Positions 43,812-53,224 of a stretch of 64,000 nt of DNA are shown piece by piece (the stretch's first letter is position 1; each line of letters opens with the position of its first letter). The translations under genes and the position numbers were made by a program. The notes under the pieces are model-generated. The model had not been told where the DNA came from and made no database searches. It saw only the letters and a list, made by a program, of their open reading frames with translations. The DNA is from Clostridia bacterium (GTDB lineage Bacteria; Bacillota; Clostridia; Christensenellales; Borkfalkiaceae), in assembly GCA_014805025.1 (NCBI GenBank), contig JAAUYR010000021.1, positions 1-64,000 on the forward strand, written 5' to 3'.

Positions 43812-44753
43812 TTAATCTTTTTCCTTGTCTGCCTTGGCCTTGTCTATAACCTTGGTTATATCCTTTGTTGCCTTTTTGGAAACGTCGGTACTCTTAACGT
43901 CGGTTATGCCGCACTTTGCGTCAAGCTTGTAGGAATACTTAATATCGTAATAATCCTTTAAGTAGAGGTTTGCGTTTTTAACGTTGATTTTTATGCCGTA
44001 GCCTACTGCGCAACCGTCCTTAATGCTTACCGTAACCTTGCATTCAAGCAAATCGGACAGGTTGTAATCTTCGCTGACTTCCTGATAGTAATATAAGGTT
44101 GCCTTATAAACGCCGCCGGAATACTTGAATTTGTCGTACAGATTTGCAAGCTTGGCGCGCTTTGCGGTATCCTTGTCGTTGCTGTCGTAGAAATAATCGT
44201 TGAACACGTACGCTGCCTGGTTAGACGAAAACGAAAGAGATTCGTTTGCATACCAGTAATTTTCGGTATAATTCTCGCCCTCTTCGGTCTTGGTTTCGCT
44301 CTTGGAATAGCTTGCTCTCCAATAAGTGTCGATAAGCGAATTGCTTTCGCAGAGCGTGTAATACTGCTTGTTGGTAGTTTTTCTCGAATAATTTGATTCT
44401 TCGTCGTCCGCGGTTGATTTGCCCTTGCTCTCCGTCGTATATTCGGCGTAGGAAGTATGTCCGTCTTTATCGTAAAGAAACAGCTGGTTAGAAGAAGTGC
44501 TTACAGTACTTTTAACTTCTACTTTTTTGCTGCCTTTGGCAGTTACCGTGCCCTTTAAATTGATATCTAAATCGCTCGACGAATTTAAAGTGTAGTTAGT
44601 AAATTCCGTGGTTTTGTCAAACGCGTTTTTCCAGGCCTCTTCGGTTACCTGTTCGCCCTTGGGTATGCTTGCTCCGCCGCAGGCCGCAAGACCCATAACG
44701 GTCGTAGCCGCCACTGCGCCAACCAGTATTGTTGCTAAAATTCTCTTTTTCAT
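43812..44753 (-). CDS. Lipoprotein of unknown function
   Basis: 313 residues from the ATG at 44753 (MKKRILATILVGAVAATT), with AAGGAG upstream; the ORF-track start is 28 codons early. Signal peptide with lipobox GLAAC (Cys near 25). The rest is polar, rich in Ser, Thr, Tyr and Lys, with a lysine-rich end (DKAKADKEKD). No family recognised. A perfect 16-bp palindrome overlaps its -10 box. Confidence 0.7.
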   Translation of the reverse strand: MKKRILATILVGAVAATTVMGLAACGGASIPKGEQVTEEAWKNAFDKTTEFTNYTLNSSSDLDINLKGTVTAKGSKKVEVKSTVSTSSNQLFLYDKDGHTSYAEYTTESKGKSTADDEESNYSRKTTNKQYYTLCESNSLIDTYWRASYSKSETKTEEGENYTENYWYANESLSFSSNQAAYVFNDYFYDSNDKDTAKRAKLANLYDKFKYSGGVYKATLYYYQEVSEDYNLSDLLECKVTVSIKDGCAVGYGIKINVKNANLYLKDYYDIKYSYKLDAKCGITDVKSTDVSKKATKDITKVIDKAKADKEKD

Positions 44754-44772
44754 AGTAAATCTCCTTATGTCT

Positions 44773-44788
44773 ATAATTATAGACTTAT
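44773..44788. promoter_or_regulatory. Palindrome over the lipoprotein promoter -10
   Basis: GTCTATAATTATAGAC is a perfect 16-bp palindrome covering TATAAT. Its GTCTATA arms recur upstream of the AraC-type gene at 45856-45883. Confidence 0.55.
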
Positions 44789-44804
44789 ACTTTAATAAAT
44801 TCAA
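44776..44804 (-). promoter_or_regulatory. Promoter of the lipoprotein gene
   Basis: TTGAAT-17-TATAAT on the minus strand. Confidence 0.65.
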
Positions 44805-44862
44805 CTTTTTTTGCATATTTTTCGCCAAACGCCGCAAAATAAATTGTAATAACGGAGGAATT

Positions 44863-45303
44863 ATGGAAGAAATTAAAAAAGACAGCGAAATACTCGCCGA
44901 AATTTACCGCAACGCACAGCTCGGTTTAACGAGTATCGCGGATATTCTCCCCGAAATAGACGATTTGCCCATCAAGGAAGAAATTTTACGCGAACACGAA
45001 GAATACGAAAGAATTTGCAGCGAAGCGGCGTCAATTGCGCGCAAGTACGATTTGGAGCTTAAGGAGCCCAACCCCATGAAAAAGGCAATGATGTGGAGCG
45101 CCATTAAGATGGGTACGGCTGCGGATAACTCACCTTCGAACATCGCACAGATGATGATTAAAGGCACGGTTCAGGGTATTACCTCGCTTAAAACCTCGCT
45201 TTCCGAAAGCGAGCACGTTATGGACGAGGAAGTCAAAAAACTGCTTATGGACTTAATAGAAATTGAAGAGAGCTTCGAAGAAAAGTTAAAGTCTTTCTTA
45301 TAA
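44863..45303 (+). CDS. Helical cytoplasmic protein of unknown function
   Basis: 146 residues from the ATG at 44863 (MEEIKKDSEILAEIYRNAQLG), with GGAGG 4 nt before; the ORF-track start is far too early. Predicted all-helical, four-helix-bundle style: conserved-looking pieces are LTSIADILPEIDD, PMKKAMMWSAIKMGTAAD and IAQMMIKGTVQGI. It reminds me of Clostridial ferritin-fold hypotheticals, without certainty. Not an enzyme I recognise. Confidence 0.65.
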   Translation: MEEIKKDSEILAEIYRNAQLGLTSIADILPEIDDLPIKEEILREHEEYERICSEAASIARKYDLELKEPNPMKKAMMWSAIKMGTAADNSPSNIAQMMIKGTVQGITSLKTSLSESEHVMDEEVKKLLMDLIEIEESFEEKLKSFL

Positions 45304-45310
45304 TAAAAAA

Positions 45311-45340
45311 TAAAACCGCCGGACGGCGGTTTTATTTTTT
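45311..45340 (+). terminator. Terminator after the helical protein gene
   Basis: AAACCGCCGGACGGCGGTTT followed by TATTTTTT; likely shared with the convergent TerB-like gene. Confidence 0.82.
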
Positions 45341-45342
45341 TA

Positions 45343-45795
45343 TCAGCTGCAAAGCTGCTTTATATACTTCTTTTCTTTAAGCGAAATTTTGCCGTCTATC
45401 GAAGTTACCAACAGGCACAGCGATATTATATCCACGCCCAGCTCTTCGTCAACGTAGCTTAAAATACTGTGTAAGTCCTTGGTGTACTGCGCCACGGCCT
45501 TTTTAACGTCCTTTGATACCTTGTATGCGTTTTTGATTGTAGCAAAGTCGAACTCTTCGCCGAACGCTTCTTTAAGCGAGGGATAAATGCCGAGATAGTT
45601 CATTTCGTCGATAACTCCGTCGGATACGACCGAGCCCACTATAAACGCCGCCAGCGTTTCAACGGGGTCGGCAAACGGCAAGTCCAGCTCCTTTAAGCTT
45701 GCAAGCACCTTAACGGATTTTTCGGCAAGCAATACCTGCCTTTCCAACGAGTTGAGCTTTTCGTACTCGTTGCAGAGTTTATTGAATTCAAACAT
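45343..45795 (-). CDS. TerB-like helical protein
   Basis: 150 residues, all-helical. Two similar units: AAFIVGSVVSDGVIDEMNYLGIYPSLKEAFG and CLLVTSIDGKISLKEKKYIKQL. The DGKIS-x2-EKKYI pattern is that of TerB/TerB-like domains, whose acidic residues bind metal or act in stress sensing. Distant assignment. Divergent from the AraC-type regulator. Confidence 0.55.
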   Translation of the reverse strand: MFEFNKLCNEYEKLNSLERQVLLAEKSVKVLASLKELDLPFADPVETLAAFIVGSVVSDGVIDEMNYLGIYPSLKEAFGEEFDFATIKNAYKVSKDVKKAVAQYTKDLHSILSYVDEELGVDIISLCLLVTSIDGKISLKEKKYIKQLCS

Positions 45796-45821
45796 AGTTT
45801 TCTCCTTTGTTTTTTTGTTTT

Positions 45822-45850
45822 AGTTTACAACTCTTTTAAAAACTTGTCAA
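45822..45850 (-). promoter_or_regulatory. Promoter of the TerB-like gene
   Basis: TTGACA-17-TAAACT on the minus strand. Confidence 0.7.
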
Positions 45851-45855
45851 CACAC

Positions 45856-45883
45856 TGTCTATAAATTTTTAAATATATAGACA
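45856..45883. promoter_or_regulatory. Inverted repeat in front of the AraC-type gene
   Basis: TGTCTATA and TATAGACA, 12 bp apart. The right arm contains the -35 box of the AraC-type gene. Confidence 0.5.
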
Positions 45884-45906
45884 AAACGGATATATTATGT
45901 TAAAAT
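45878..45906 (+). promoter_or_regulatory. Promoter of the AraC-type gene
   Basis: TAGACA-17-TAAAAT with six bases to the ATG; leaderless transcript expected. Confidence 0.6.
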
Positions 45907-45912
45907 ACGGAT

Positions 45913-46587
45913 ATGAACAAAATAGTTTTCGTCGGCGAGCTTGAAGCCGCCGGCGGCGAAAAAACGGATAAGTATTTTAAAATTGCAGTGCCCGACGACG
46001 ACGGCGGCGAAATAGTTTTGGTACCGCCAAACGTTAAGTATACTTTTGCTTTTAAAAGCGCGACTTTGATTTTACTTGAACAGGCGCTTTTGCCCGTAAA
46101 GGAAGTTACTTTAATTCCAGACGACAACCTCGGAAGCATACGCAGCGCCGCCTCCTCCGCGCGCGAATACTTCGGCAAAAGCCAAATTGTTTTGTCTGCA
46201 CTCGGAAATCTTTTAGCGGCGTACGTAACGGCGTTCACGGCGCGTGATAAGTTTTCGCCCGTGGTCGCTATCGTGCGCGAGGATATTATAAAGAACGTTT
46301 CCAACCCCACCTACTACCTTGACGACGCGCTTAAAAAACTGCCGCTCAACTACGACTACGTTCGCAAGCTCTTCAAAAAGGAAACGGGCGCAACCCCTCA
46401 CGAGTTCCTTTTACAGCAGAGAATGGAGCTTGCGGCAAATCTTTTGCACAGCGGAATAACCAACAGGTATTCGGGTTACACCGTTTCGCAGATAGCCGAG
46501 GCCTGCGGTTTTTCCGAGCCGCTGTATTTTTCGAGGGTGTTTAAAAAGTATTACGGAATGGCTCCCAGTGAATACCAGAGTAAATAA
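45913..46587 (+). CDS. AraC-family transcriptional regulator
   Basis: 224 residues. N-terminal beta-rich sensor part (about 1-110), then two helix-turn-helix motifs: LDDALKKLPLNYDYVRKLFKKETGATPHEFL and YTVSQIAEACGFSEPLYFSRVFKKYYGMAPSEY. Ligand unknown. It may control itself and the nearby lipoprotein, whose promoters share GTCTATA arms. No Shine-Dalgarno. Confidence 0.9.
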   Translation: MNKIVFVGELEAAGGEKTDKYFKIAVPDDDGGEIVLVPPNVKYTFAFKSATLILLEQALLPVKEVTLIPDDNLGSIRSAASSAREYFGKSQIVLSALGNLLAAYVTAFTARDKFSPVVAIVREDIIKNVSNPTYYLDDALKKLPLNYDYVRKLFKKETGATPHEFLLQQRMELAANLLHSGITNRYSGYTVSQIAEACGFSEPLYFSRVFKKYYGMAPSEYQSK

Positions 46588-46588
46588 T

Positions 46589-46617
46589 TTGTCTTTATTG
46601 ATATATTGTGATATAAT
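46589..46617 (+). promoter_or_regulatory. Promoter of the lipid kinase gene
   Basis: TTGTCT-17-TATAAT; the gene has a CGGAG Shine-Dalgarno further down. Confidence 0.6.
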
Positions 46618-46643
46618 AATAAAAAATTTACTACGGAGAAAAT

Positions 46644-47483
46644 ATGTTTAAAGTACTTTATAATCCCCTTGCCGGGCATTCGGACGAAAACCAACTTAAA
46701 AACAGTTTAAAAGCTCTCGTCGAGGACGAGCTTGAATTTTACAACGTTACCGAAATCGAGAACCTGCAAACTTTTATCGACGGCTTTGACAAATCGGATA
46801 AAGTTTTGCTTGTCGGCGGCGACGGAACGCTTAACAAGTTTATCAACGCCGTTGACAATATTAAAAACAGCGTATGGTACTACGCGGCAGGCAGCGGCAA
46901 CGATTTCTGGACGGATATCGGCAAAAAGCTCGGCGATGCGCCCGTCTGCATTGACGAATATTTAAAAGATTTGCCCGTCGTAATTATTGACGGCAAAGAA
47001 TACAAGTTTATTAACGGCGTCGGTTACGGCATTGACGGCTGGTGCTGCGAGGTTGCCGACCAGCTTAAAGCCAAGGGCAAAAAGGTCAATTATACCTCTA
47101 TTGCAATTAAGGGACTGTTGTTCAAGTTTAAGCCGGCAAACGCAACCGTTACCGTGGACGGAGTTACCAAGACCTATAAAAGGTGCTGGATAGCGCCCAC
47201 CATGAACGGCAGATGCTACGGCGGCGGAATGTACGCAACCCCGGCGCAGGACAGATTAAACGAAGAACGCAAAGTTTCCTGCTGTCTTATGTACAAGGCA
47301 GGCAAAATAAAAACGCTGATGGTCTTCCCCTCCATTTTCAAGGGCGAGCACGTTAAAAAGACCAAGCAGGTTGAAGTATTGAGCGGCAAACAGGTTACCG
47401 TCAAGTTCGATAAACCCGTCGCGGCGCAAATCGACGGCGAAACCATTTTGGGAGTTACCGAATACACAGTCAAAACGAAATGA
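46644..47483 (+). CDS. Diacylglycerol kinase-family lipid kinase
   Basis: 279 residues. FKVLYNPLAG start, VLLVGGDGTLNKFIN (GGDGT nucleotide site), AGSGNDF, and C-terminal beta domain ending QIDGETILGVTEYTVK. Family enzymes (DgkB/YegS type) phosphorylate diacylglycerol or related lipids with ATP. Exact lipid not decidable. GGAG 7 nt before the ATG. Confidence 0.9.
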   Translation: MFKVLYNPLAGHSDENQLKNSLKALVEDELEFYNVTEIENLQTFIDGFDKSDKVLLVGGDGTLNKFINAVDNIKNSVWYYAAGSGNDFWTDIGKKLGDAPVCIDEYLKDLPVVIIDGKEYKFINGVGYGIDGWCCEVADQLKAKGKKVNYTSIAIKGLLFKFKPANATVTVDGVTKTYKRCWIAPTMNGRCYGGGMYATPAQDRLNEERKVSCCLMYKAGKIKTLMVFPSIFKGEHVKKTKQVEVLSGKQVTVKFDKPVAAQIDGETILGVTEYTVKTK

Positions 47484-47494
47484 AAGTCGTATCC

Positions 47495-47531
47495 CGTCAT
47501 TGCGAGGGTGCTTGCACCCGAAGCAATCCAG
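47495..47531 (+). repeat. CGTCATTGCGAG palindromic repeat, copy 1
   Basis: CGTCATTGCGAGGGTGCTTGCACCCGAAGCAATCCAG, with internal GGGTGC/GCACCC hairpin. The AT-rich 40 bp after it (agtaatagtgaagtagtaaaaagt) also matches the sequence after the copy at 62510. Confidence 0.85.
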
Positions 47532-47578
47532 AAGCAAAGTAAAAGTAATAGTGAAGTAGTAAAAAGTTAGATATGTTT

Positions 47579-47950
47579 ATGAAAAAAATATTAAATATTC
47601 TTTCTTTAACAATTTTAATTTGCTGTATAGCTGTTTTATTTACAGCTTGCACCGAAAATGGGCATAAGACAATTACAACGGATTATGCAAAACTACACAA
47701 TGTTGACGAAAGTGAAATAAGTTTTACTTGCTATGCAGAATTTGAAGGTACGCATGTTTTAATGTTAAACGGATATTATCCTGACGCATTGTCTATTGAG
47801 GTTGTTGACGGTGTTGTGTTTAATCATTCACAAATCAAAACTTTTACCGTATATAGCAACGGCGAATTTTATAGCTTACAAGAAGCGTTTGATAGTGGCT
47901 TGGTAACGCACGATAATCTTTTAACTTTGCGCGAAATATACAACGGTTAG
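47579..47950 (+). CDS. Small AT-rich lipoprotein, possibly acquired
   Basis: 123 residues from the second ATG (47579), or 125 from 47573. MKKILNILSLTILICCIAVLFTAC is a signal peptide with lipobox FTAC. The rest (FTCYAEFEGTHVLMLNGYYPD and so on) is not recognised. Base composition is clearly more AT-rich than its neighbours, and no Shine-Dalgarno is evident. It directly follows a palindromic repeat, so a recent arrival is plausible. Confidence 0.65.
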   Translation: MKKILNILSLTILICCIAVLFTACTENGHKTITTDYAKLHNVDESEISFTCYAEFEGTHVLMLNGYYPDALSIEVVDGVVFNHSQIKTFTVYSNGEFYSLQEAFDSGLVTHDNLLTLREIYNG

Positions 47951-47982
47951 ATTTAAATTTATTGCTTTAAACAATTCACAGT

Positions 47983-48018
47983 TAAAAGCTCCCGAACATT
48001 TTTGTTCGGGAGCTTTTT
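47983..48018. terminator. Terminator between the small lipoprotein and the GH28-GH105 gene
   Basis: AAAAGCTCCCGAACA/TGTTCGGGAGCTTTTT; works for both convergent genes. Confidence 0.87.
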
Positions 48019-48021
48019 AAT

Positions 48022-50718
48022 TTACTTTCTGAGCCGTCTTATTTCTGTATAAGCCATTACGAACGGGCCGGTGCCCTTCGCGTCGTTTTCAACTACGGGT
48101 TCGGAAATGTAATACTCGAACGTGCCGTCGCGCTGCGGCTTATCCTCGGGGCCGAGGCCGGCCATAAGGCAGATACCGCCGAGGTTGAGCTTGCCGTCCG
48201 TTTCGGTCAGATAGCGCTTGCAAATGCCGTTGAACACCCTTTCGCCAACGGAAGCAAACCGCCTTTCAACGTAGCCGAGGCGCGCGCCCTTCATCATAGC
48301 GTAAGCTATCATTGCGCTGCCAGAGGTTTCAAGATAGTTGCCCTCTCTGCCGCCCTGGTCAACGACCTGCCAAAACATATCGCTCTTTTGGTCTATGTAC
48401 TGCTCCAAGCCCGTTATTGTCTTTCTGAATATGGTTATAAGCTCCGCCTTTAAGTTGGGCGCGCTCGTATCGAAATAGCTGATAGCGTCAACAAGGCCTA
48501 CCGTGTACCAGCCCACCGAACGCAGCCAGAAGCTCTTTGAAAGCCCCGTTTCTTCGTCCGCCCAGAACGCTTTTTTGGTGCAGTCCCAGCCGTGATAGTA
48601 AAGCTTTTTGTCGGTATCGTACATATTGTTGTACACGTTGCGGAACTGCTTTACTATGTCGGCGTAGTTCACGCCGCGGTTGAACTCCGTTTCGTAACGG
48701 GTATAGAATACCTGCGCCATATACAGTCCGTCAAGCCATACCTGGTTGGGGTAAATTTTCTTGTGCCAGAAGTTGCCCGTAGGCGTGCGCGGCTGACCGA
48801 TAATCTGACGGTGCAGAAGGTCTATGGCCTTTTTGTACTTTTGCTTGCCCGTGTCGCGGTATAAGTCGAACAGTACTCTGCCCTCGTTGATGTTATCTAC
48901 GTTGTAGTCTTCAACGTCGTATCCGCGGATAGTTCCGTCGTCGAAAACGTAGTAGTCAACGAACTTATCGATAAATTCCAGATATTTTCTGTCGCCCGTC
49001 TGCTTGTATATGGTGTACAGCGAGGTCATCATACAGCCGTCAATATAGTTCCAGCCCGGCTTCTTGCCGTGTTGCAGGTTCTCTATATTCCATACGGGTG
49101 CGTCGGGAGTGGTGTCCTCGATAAGCCTGTCAATGTATCTTTCAATAATCGAATAATCCATAATTTTTTTCCTCTTTTGTTTTTCTATTACTTTGCCGCA
49201 GTTTTTAACTATTATCTTTTCGCCGACAACGCCGTCAAACCTGACGTTTTTAAGCACGAGCCTTTCAACGTTGTCAACGTACAGCCCCTCTTTGCAGTAC
49301 TCGCGAACGTTTTCGAGCATGGCCGGCAAAAACGGTTTTGCATCCGCCTTGTAGCTAAAACTTACGTTTTCGAGAACTATTTCTTTTATAGGCTGCTCGA
49401 CAAGCCCGTCGAAGTAACCCGCCATGCACTCGCAGTCAACGCATTCCAAATCGCGGAAGGCGAACCTGCCAAGGTAGGGCGTGCCGTCGTCCACGGGGGT
49501 TTTGGGGTTGCGCGACCAAACGTATTCGGTATGACCGTCCGGGTCGCAGAAATAATACATATTGATAACGAGCGGAGTAATAACGTTTTCCATTCTTATG
49601 TTTTCGAAAACTACTCCGTCGATTATTCCGTTTTTGCCGCGGCCGCGACGGGATTTAATTCTCAGTCCTCTGTCCGTATGGCAGAAAAGGCACTGTCCGA
49701 CCGTAAGGTTTTTTACGCCGCCGCTCATTTCACTGCCCAAAGTTATTGCGCCGTGGCCGTCTTGGAACAAATTGTTCCTCAGCGTATGGTTGTTTGCAGG
49801 CGTATGATAGGTTTTGCCCATGTACAGCTTGCCGCTCTTTATCGCGCAGCAGTCGTCGCCTACGCTGAACTGACAGCCGATTATATCCACGCCGTCGCAG
49901 CTTTCGGGGTCGAGGCCGTCGGTGTTGGGTGCGTTAGCCGGGCATTTTATTTTAATATCGTAAAATTTAAGGTTCTTAGAGAAGAACGGGTGGAAATTCC
50001 ACGCAGCCGAGTTAGTACCAGTTACGCCGTGGAAAACTACGTTTTCGCACTTGTTTAAAAATACCAGGCGCGGACGGGCTATTTTTCTGCCCTTGGGGGT
50101 CTTCCACCAGGTTGAGTTGTCGGCGTTGCCGTTAATTACGCCCTCGCCCACGACTTTTATATTCTTCTGCTTATACGCCGAAACGAAGGACTGATAGCAG
50201 TCGTACGGGTCGCCCTCCCAGGATGCGGTAATTTCTTCCTTGCCGTCCAAATAAATACGCGCCGGAATTACGGGATAGTGCCCTTCGTCGGGGTCGCCGA
50301 GAAGCTGCGCGCCCTTTTTAAGCTCTAAGGTTATATTGCTTTTCAAGGTCACGGGACGAACGAGATAGTTGCCCTCTTCAAGCACTACTCTGCCGCCCTC
50401 GGGGCACATTTCTATGGCCTTTTGAACAATAAACGTATCGTCGGAAACTCCGTCCGCCTTAGCGCCGAGAGCTTTAACGTAGATTACTCCCGTTTCCGGT
50501 TCGGTTTTGAAAGTAAGCTCGGTATCGTCGCAAGTAGTTTTAACGGTGTATTTCGTTGCCGGCTTTAAGTCGAACAGCGAAAAAACGTTGGTGTTGCGCT
50601 CGCCGCCGATTTCGCGGCCGTTGAGAATGACCTTATAGCTCTGCGTGTTGTAATAAGGGTTTTTGTTGGCGAACTCGAAGCACGCCGTCGTGCTTGAAAC
50701 GAACAGCTTATTAAACAT
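48022..50718 (-). CDS. GH28 polygalacturonase fused to GH105 unsaturated galacturonyl/rhamnogalacturonyl hydrolase
   Basis: 898 residues in three parts. 1-75: fibronectin-III-like beta domain. 75-515: GH28 right-handed beta-helix with the catalytic set NTDGLDPESC, VGDDCCAIKSG, GHGAITLGSE and RIKS. 520-898: GH105 (YteR/YesR-type) alpha-toroid, with WLDGLYMAQVFY, SFWLRSVGWYTVGLVDAI and GSAMIAYAM. A basic linker (EKQKRKKIMDYS) joins them. The first would release galacturonate from pectin fragments, the second split unsaturated ends left by lyases. No signal peptide, so cytoplasmic. Last gene of the transport operon; overlaps the membrane gene upstream by 8 nt. Confidence 0.88.
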   Translation of the reverse strand: MFNKLFVSSTTACFEFANKNPYYNTQSYKVILNGREIGGERNTNVFSLFDLKPATKYTVKTTCDDTELTFKTEPETGVIYVKALGAKADGVSDDTFIVQKAIEMCPEGGRVVLEEGNYLVRPVTLKSNITLELKKGAQLLGDPDEGHYPVIPARIYLDGKEEITASWEGDPYDCYQSFVSAYKQKNIKVVGEGVINGNADNSTWWKTPKGRKIARPRLVFLNKCENVVFHGVTGTNSAAWNFHPFFSKNLKFYDIKIKCPANAPNTDGLDPESCDGVDIIGCQFSVGDDCCAIKSGKLYMGKTYHTPANNHTLRNNLFQDGHGAITLGSEMSGGVKNLTVGQCLFCHTDRGLRIKSRRGRGKNGIIDGVVFENIRMENVITPLVINMYYFCDPDGHTEYVWSRNPKTPVDDGTPYLGRFAFRDLECVDCECMAGYFDGLVEQPIKEIVLENVSFSYKADAKPFLPAMLENVREYCKEGLYVDNVERLVLKNVRFDGVVGEKIIVKNCGKVIEKQKRKKIMDYSIIERYIDRLIEDTTPDAPVWNIENLQHGKKPGWNYIDGCMMTSLYTIYKQTGDRKYLEFIDKFVDYYVFDDGTIRGYDVEDYNVDNINEGRVLFDLYRDTGKQKYKKAIDLLHRQIIGQPRTPTGNFWHKKIYPNQVWLDGLYMAQVFYTRYETEFNRGVNYADIVKQFRNVYNNMYDTDKKLYYHGWDCTKKAFWADEETGLSKSFWLRSVGWYTVGLVDAISYFDTSAPNLKAELITIFRKTITGLEQYIDQKSDMFWQVVDQGGREGNYLETSGSAMIAYAMMKGARLGYVERRFASVGERVFNGICKRYLTETDGKLNLGGICLMAGLGPEDKPQRDGTFEYYISEPVVENDAKGTGPFVMAYTEIRRLRK

Positions 50719-51415
50719 TTGCCGCTATCTCCTTTTTCCCGCGTTTCTTTACAAGACGGACTATTCCGTCCTTTATCCCGATAAAAATCATATCTACAAC
50801 TACCGTGTAAACGCCGAACAGCAGCGGCTCGACGCCCGTCCAAACGCTGGCCGAACCGTTGATATGAATTACAAGGTTTGTTATTCCGGCGTATATGAAC
50901 ATTACGCAGGTCACAACTAAAACGTAATAGAGTATGTTCGTAAAAAACGTCCAGAATGCCTTGAACGGGAACGGAAACATCATATAATCGTTATATTCTT
51001 TTCTGTCCGTTTCCATATATCTGAACAGGGGGTTTACAAGAACGTCTACTATAAGGCCGAGCACTGCGCCCAACAGCACCATCTGGTCGAGCGCGTCAAG
51101 GCCGCTAAGCCCCCACATTACAAAATAACAAACTACTCCGGCAAACCACCACTTTACAAAAATCGCCTTTATCCAGGTCGGTATGCGCCCCAAAAAGTCG
51201 GTTTTGTAAGGGTCGAACTGCTTTTGCTTGCCGCTACGGGTTACGTTTTTGGGGTCGTCTATACCCGTGCAGTCGGATATGTTCATAGATATATCGCCCT
51301 GCGGCTCGTAGCTGTCGTCTTTAAGTGCCGCGACAAGCTCGTCGATTTTGTCAACCCTTAAATCGTAAAAGTTTTCGATAGTAGTTTCTTTGAAATTCTT
51401 TTTCTTTTTAGCCAT
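50711..51415 (-). CDS. Membrane protein M1 of the pectin transport cluster
   Basis: 234 residues from the ATG at 51415 (MAKKKKNFKETTIENFYDLRVDKIDELVAALKD). N-terminal third is soluble and charged. Then about four membrane helices (about 92-112, 118-138, 160-185, 198-220). No family recognised. It lies between membrane protein M2 and the GH28-GH105 gene, overlapping the latter by 8 nt, so it is part of the same operon. A transporter-accessory role is inferred from position only. Confidence 0.6.
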   Translation of the reverse strand: MAKKKKNFKETTIENFYDLRVDKIDELVAALKDDSYEPQGDISMNISDCTGIDDPKNVTRSGKQKQFDPYKTDFLGRIPTWIKAIFVKWWFAGVVCYFVMWGLSGLDALDQMVLLGAVLGLIVDVLVNPLFRYMETDRKEYNDYMMFPFPFKAFWTFFTNILYYVLVVTCVMFIYAGITNLVIHINGSASVWTGVEPLLFGVYTVVVDMIFIGIKDGIVRLVKKRGKKEIAANV

Positions 51416-51474
51416 AGTCCTTCTTGGAAAAATAACCGACAAAATAATTTTTGCCGGTTATCGTTTTATAAAAA

Positions 51475-52116
51475 TTAAACCTCTTCGCTTGTATCAATCG
51501 CTTCTTTGATAACGTTTTCTTCAAGCACTTTTCTGGTGTTGATTTTGCCGATAAGCTTGCCGTAAAGCGGATACGTTGCGGTGAGTAACGCCGCGATTGC
51601 AACGAATATTGCGTGAACAAGCACGCCGTTTATTGCGCCGTAAATGTATTTTTCGCGGACGGCTTTCTGCGATTCGTTCAGTATTTTAAGTGCCTCGGTC
51701 CAGGCGTTTGTCCACTGAACGTAAAGCAGAATATCCATACCAATCATAACTGCCATAAACACAAACGTGAATACCAGCATTACGATTTTGGGCTTTTTAG
51801 CACGCTTGGGGAAGGAGTACATAAAAAGCAGCAATACCAGAATACTGAACAGCGTGTTTATGAACAGCGCTACGGGAACGCCCGTTTTGGGATATTCAAG
51901 TCCGGCCTGCGAGATGCTACCAAGCATAAACAGGTAAATGAGCGAGGATACGATGAGCACGAAGAATGCAATGTTCATCGGTCTGCGTTTTAATTTAACT
52001 ACGAACTTACGCAGCCACTCTTTAACGCCCCCGATAAATTTAGCGCCCTTGGAAGGCTTTGATGATTCGGGTGCGGTTTCAACGGTGTTTTCCATTACGG
52101 TTTCGTTTTCTGCCAT
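51475..52116 (-). CDS. Membrane protein M2 of the pectin transport cluster
   Basis: 213 residues. A polar N-terminus (about 1-45, ending in a basic KLKRRP) is followed by four membrane helices (about 48-68, 82-100, 113-133, 163-183) and a charged tail. Not recognised. It starts 13 nt after the ATPase gene and is clearly co-transcribed. Confidence 0.6.
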   Translation of the reverse strand: MAENETVMENTVETAPESSKPSKGAKFIGGVKEWLRKFVVKLKRRPMNIAFFVLIVSSLIYLFMLGSISQAGLEYPKTGVPVALFINTLFSILVLLLFMYSFPKRAKKPKIVMLVFTFVFMAVMIGMDILLYVQWTNAWTEALKILNESQKAVREKYIYGAINGVLVHAIFVAIAALLTATYPLYGKLIGKINTRKVLEENVIKEAIDTSEEV

Positions 52117-52129
52117 TTTTTATCCCTCC

Positions 52130-53223
<1,094 letters not shown>

Positions 53224-53224
<1 letters not shown>

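Noticed and set aside
49069-50058. 329-residue plus-strand ORF opposite the GH28 part
   Set aside because: Shadow of a conserved enzyme gene; no Shine-Dalgarno or family features.
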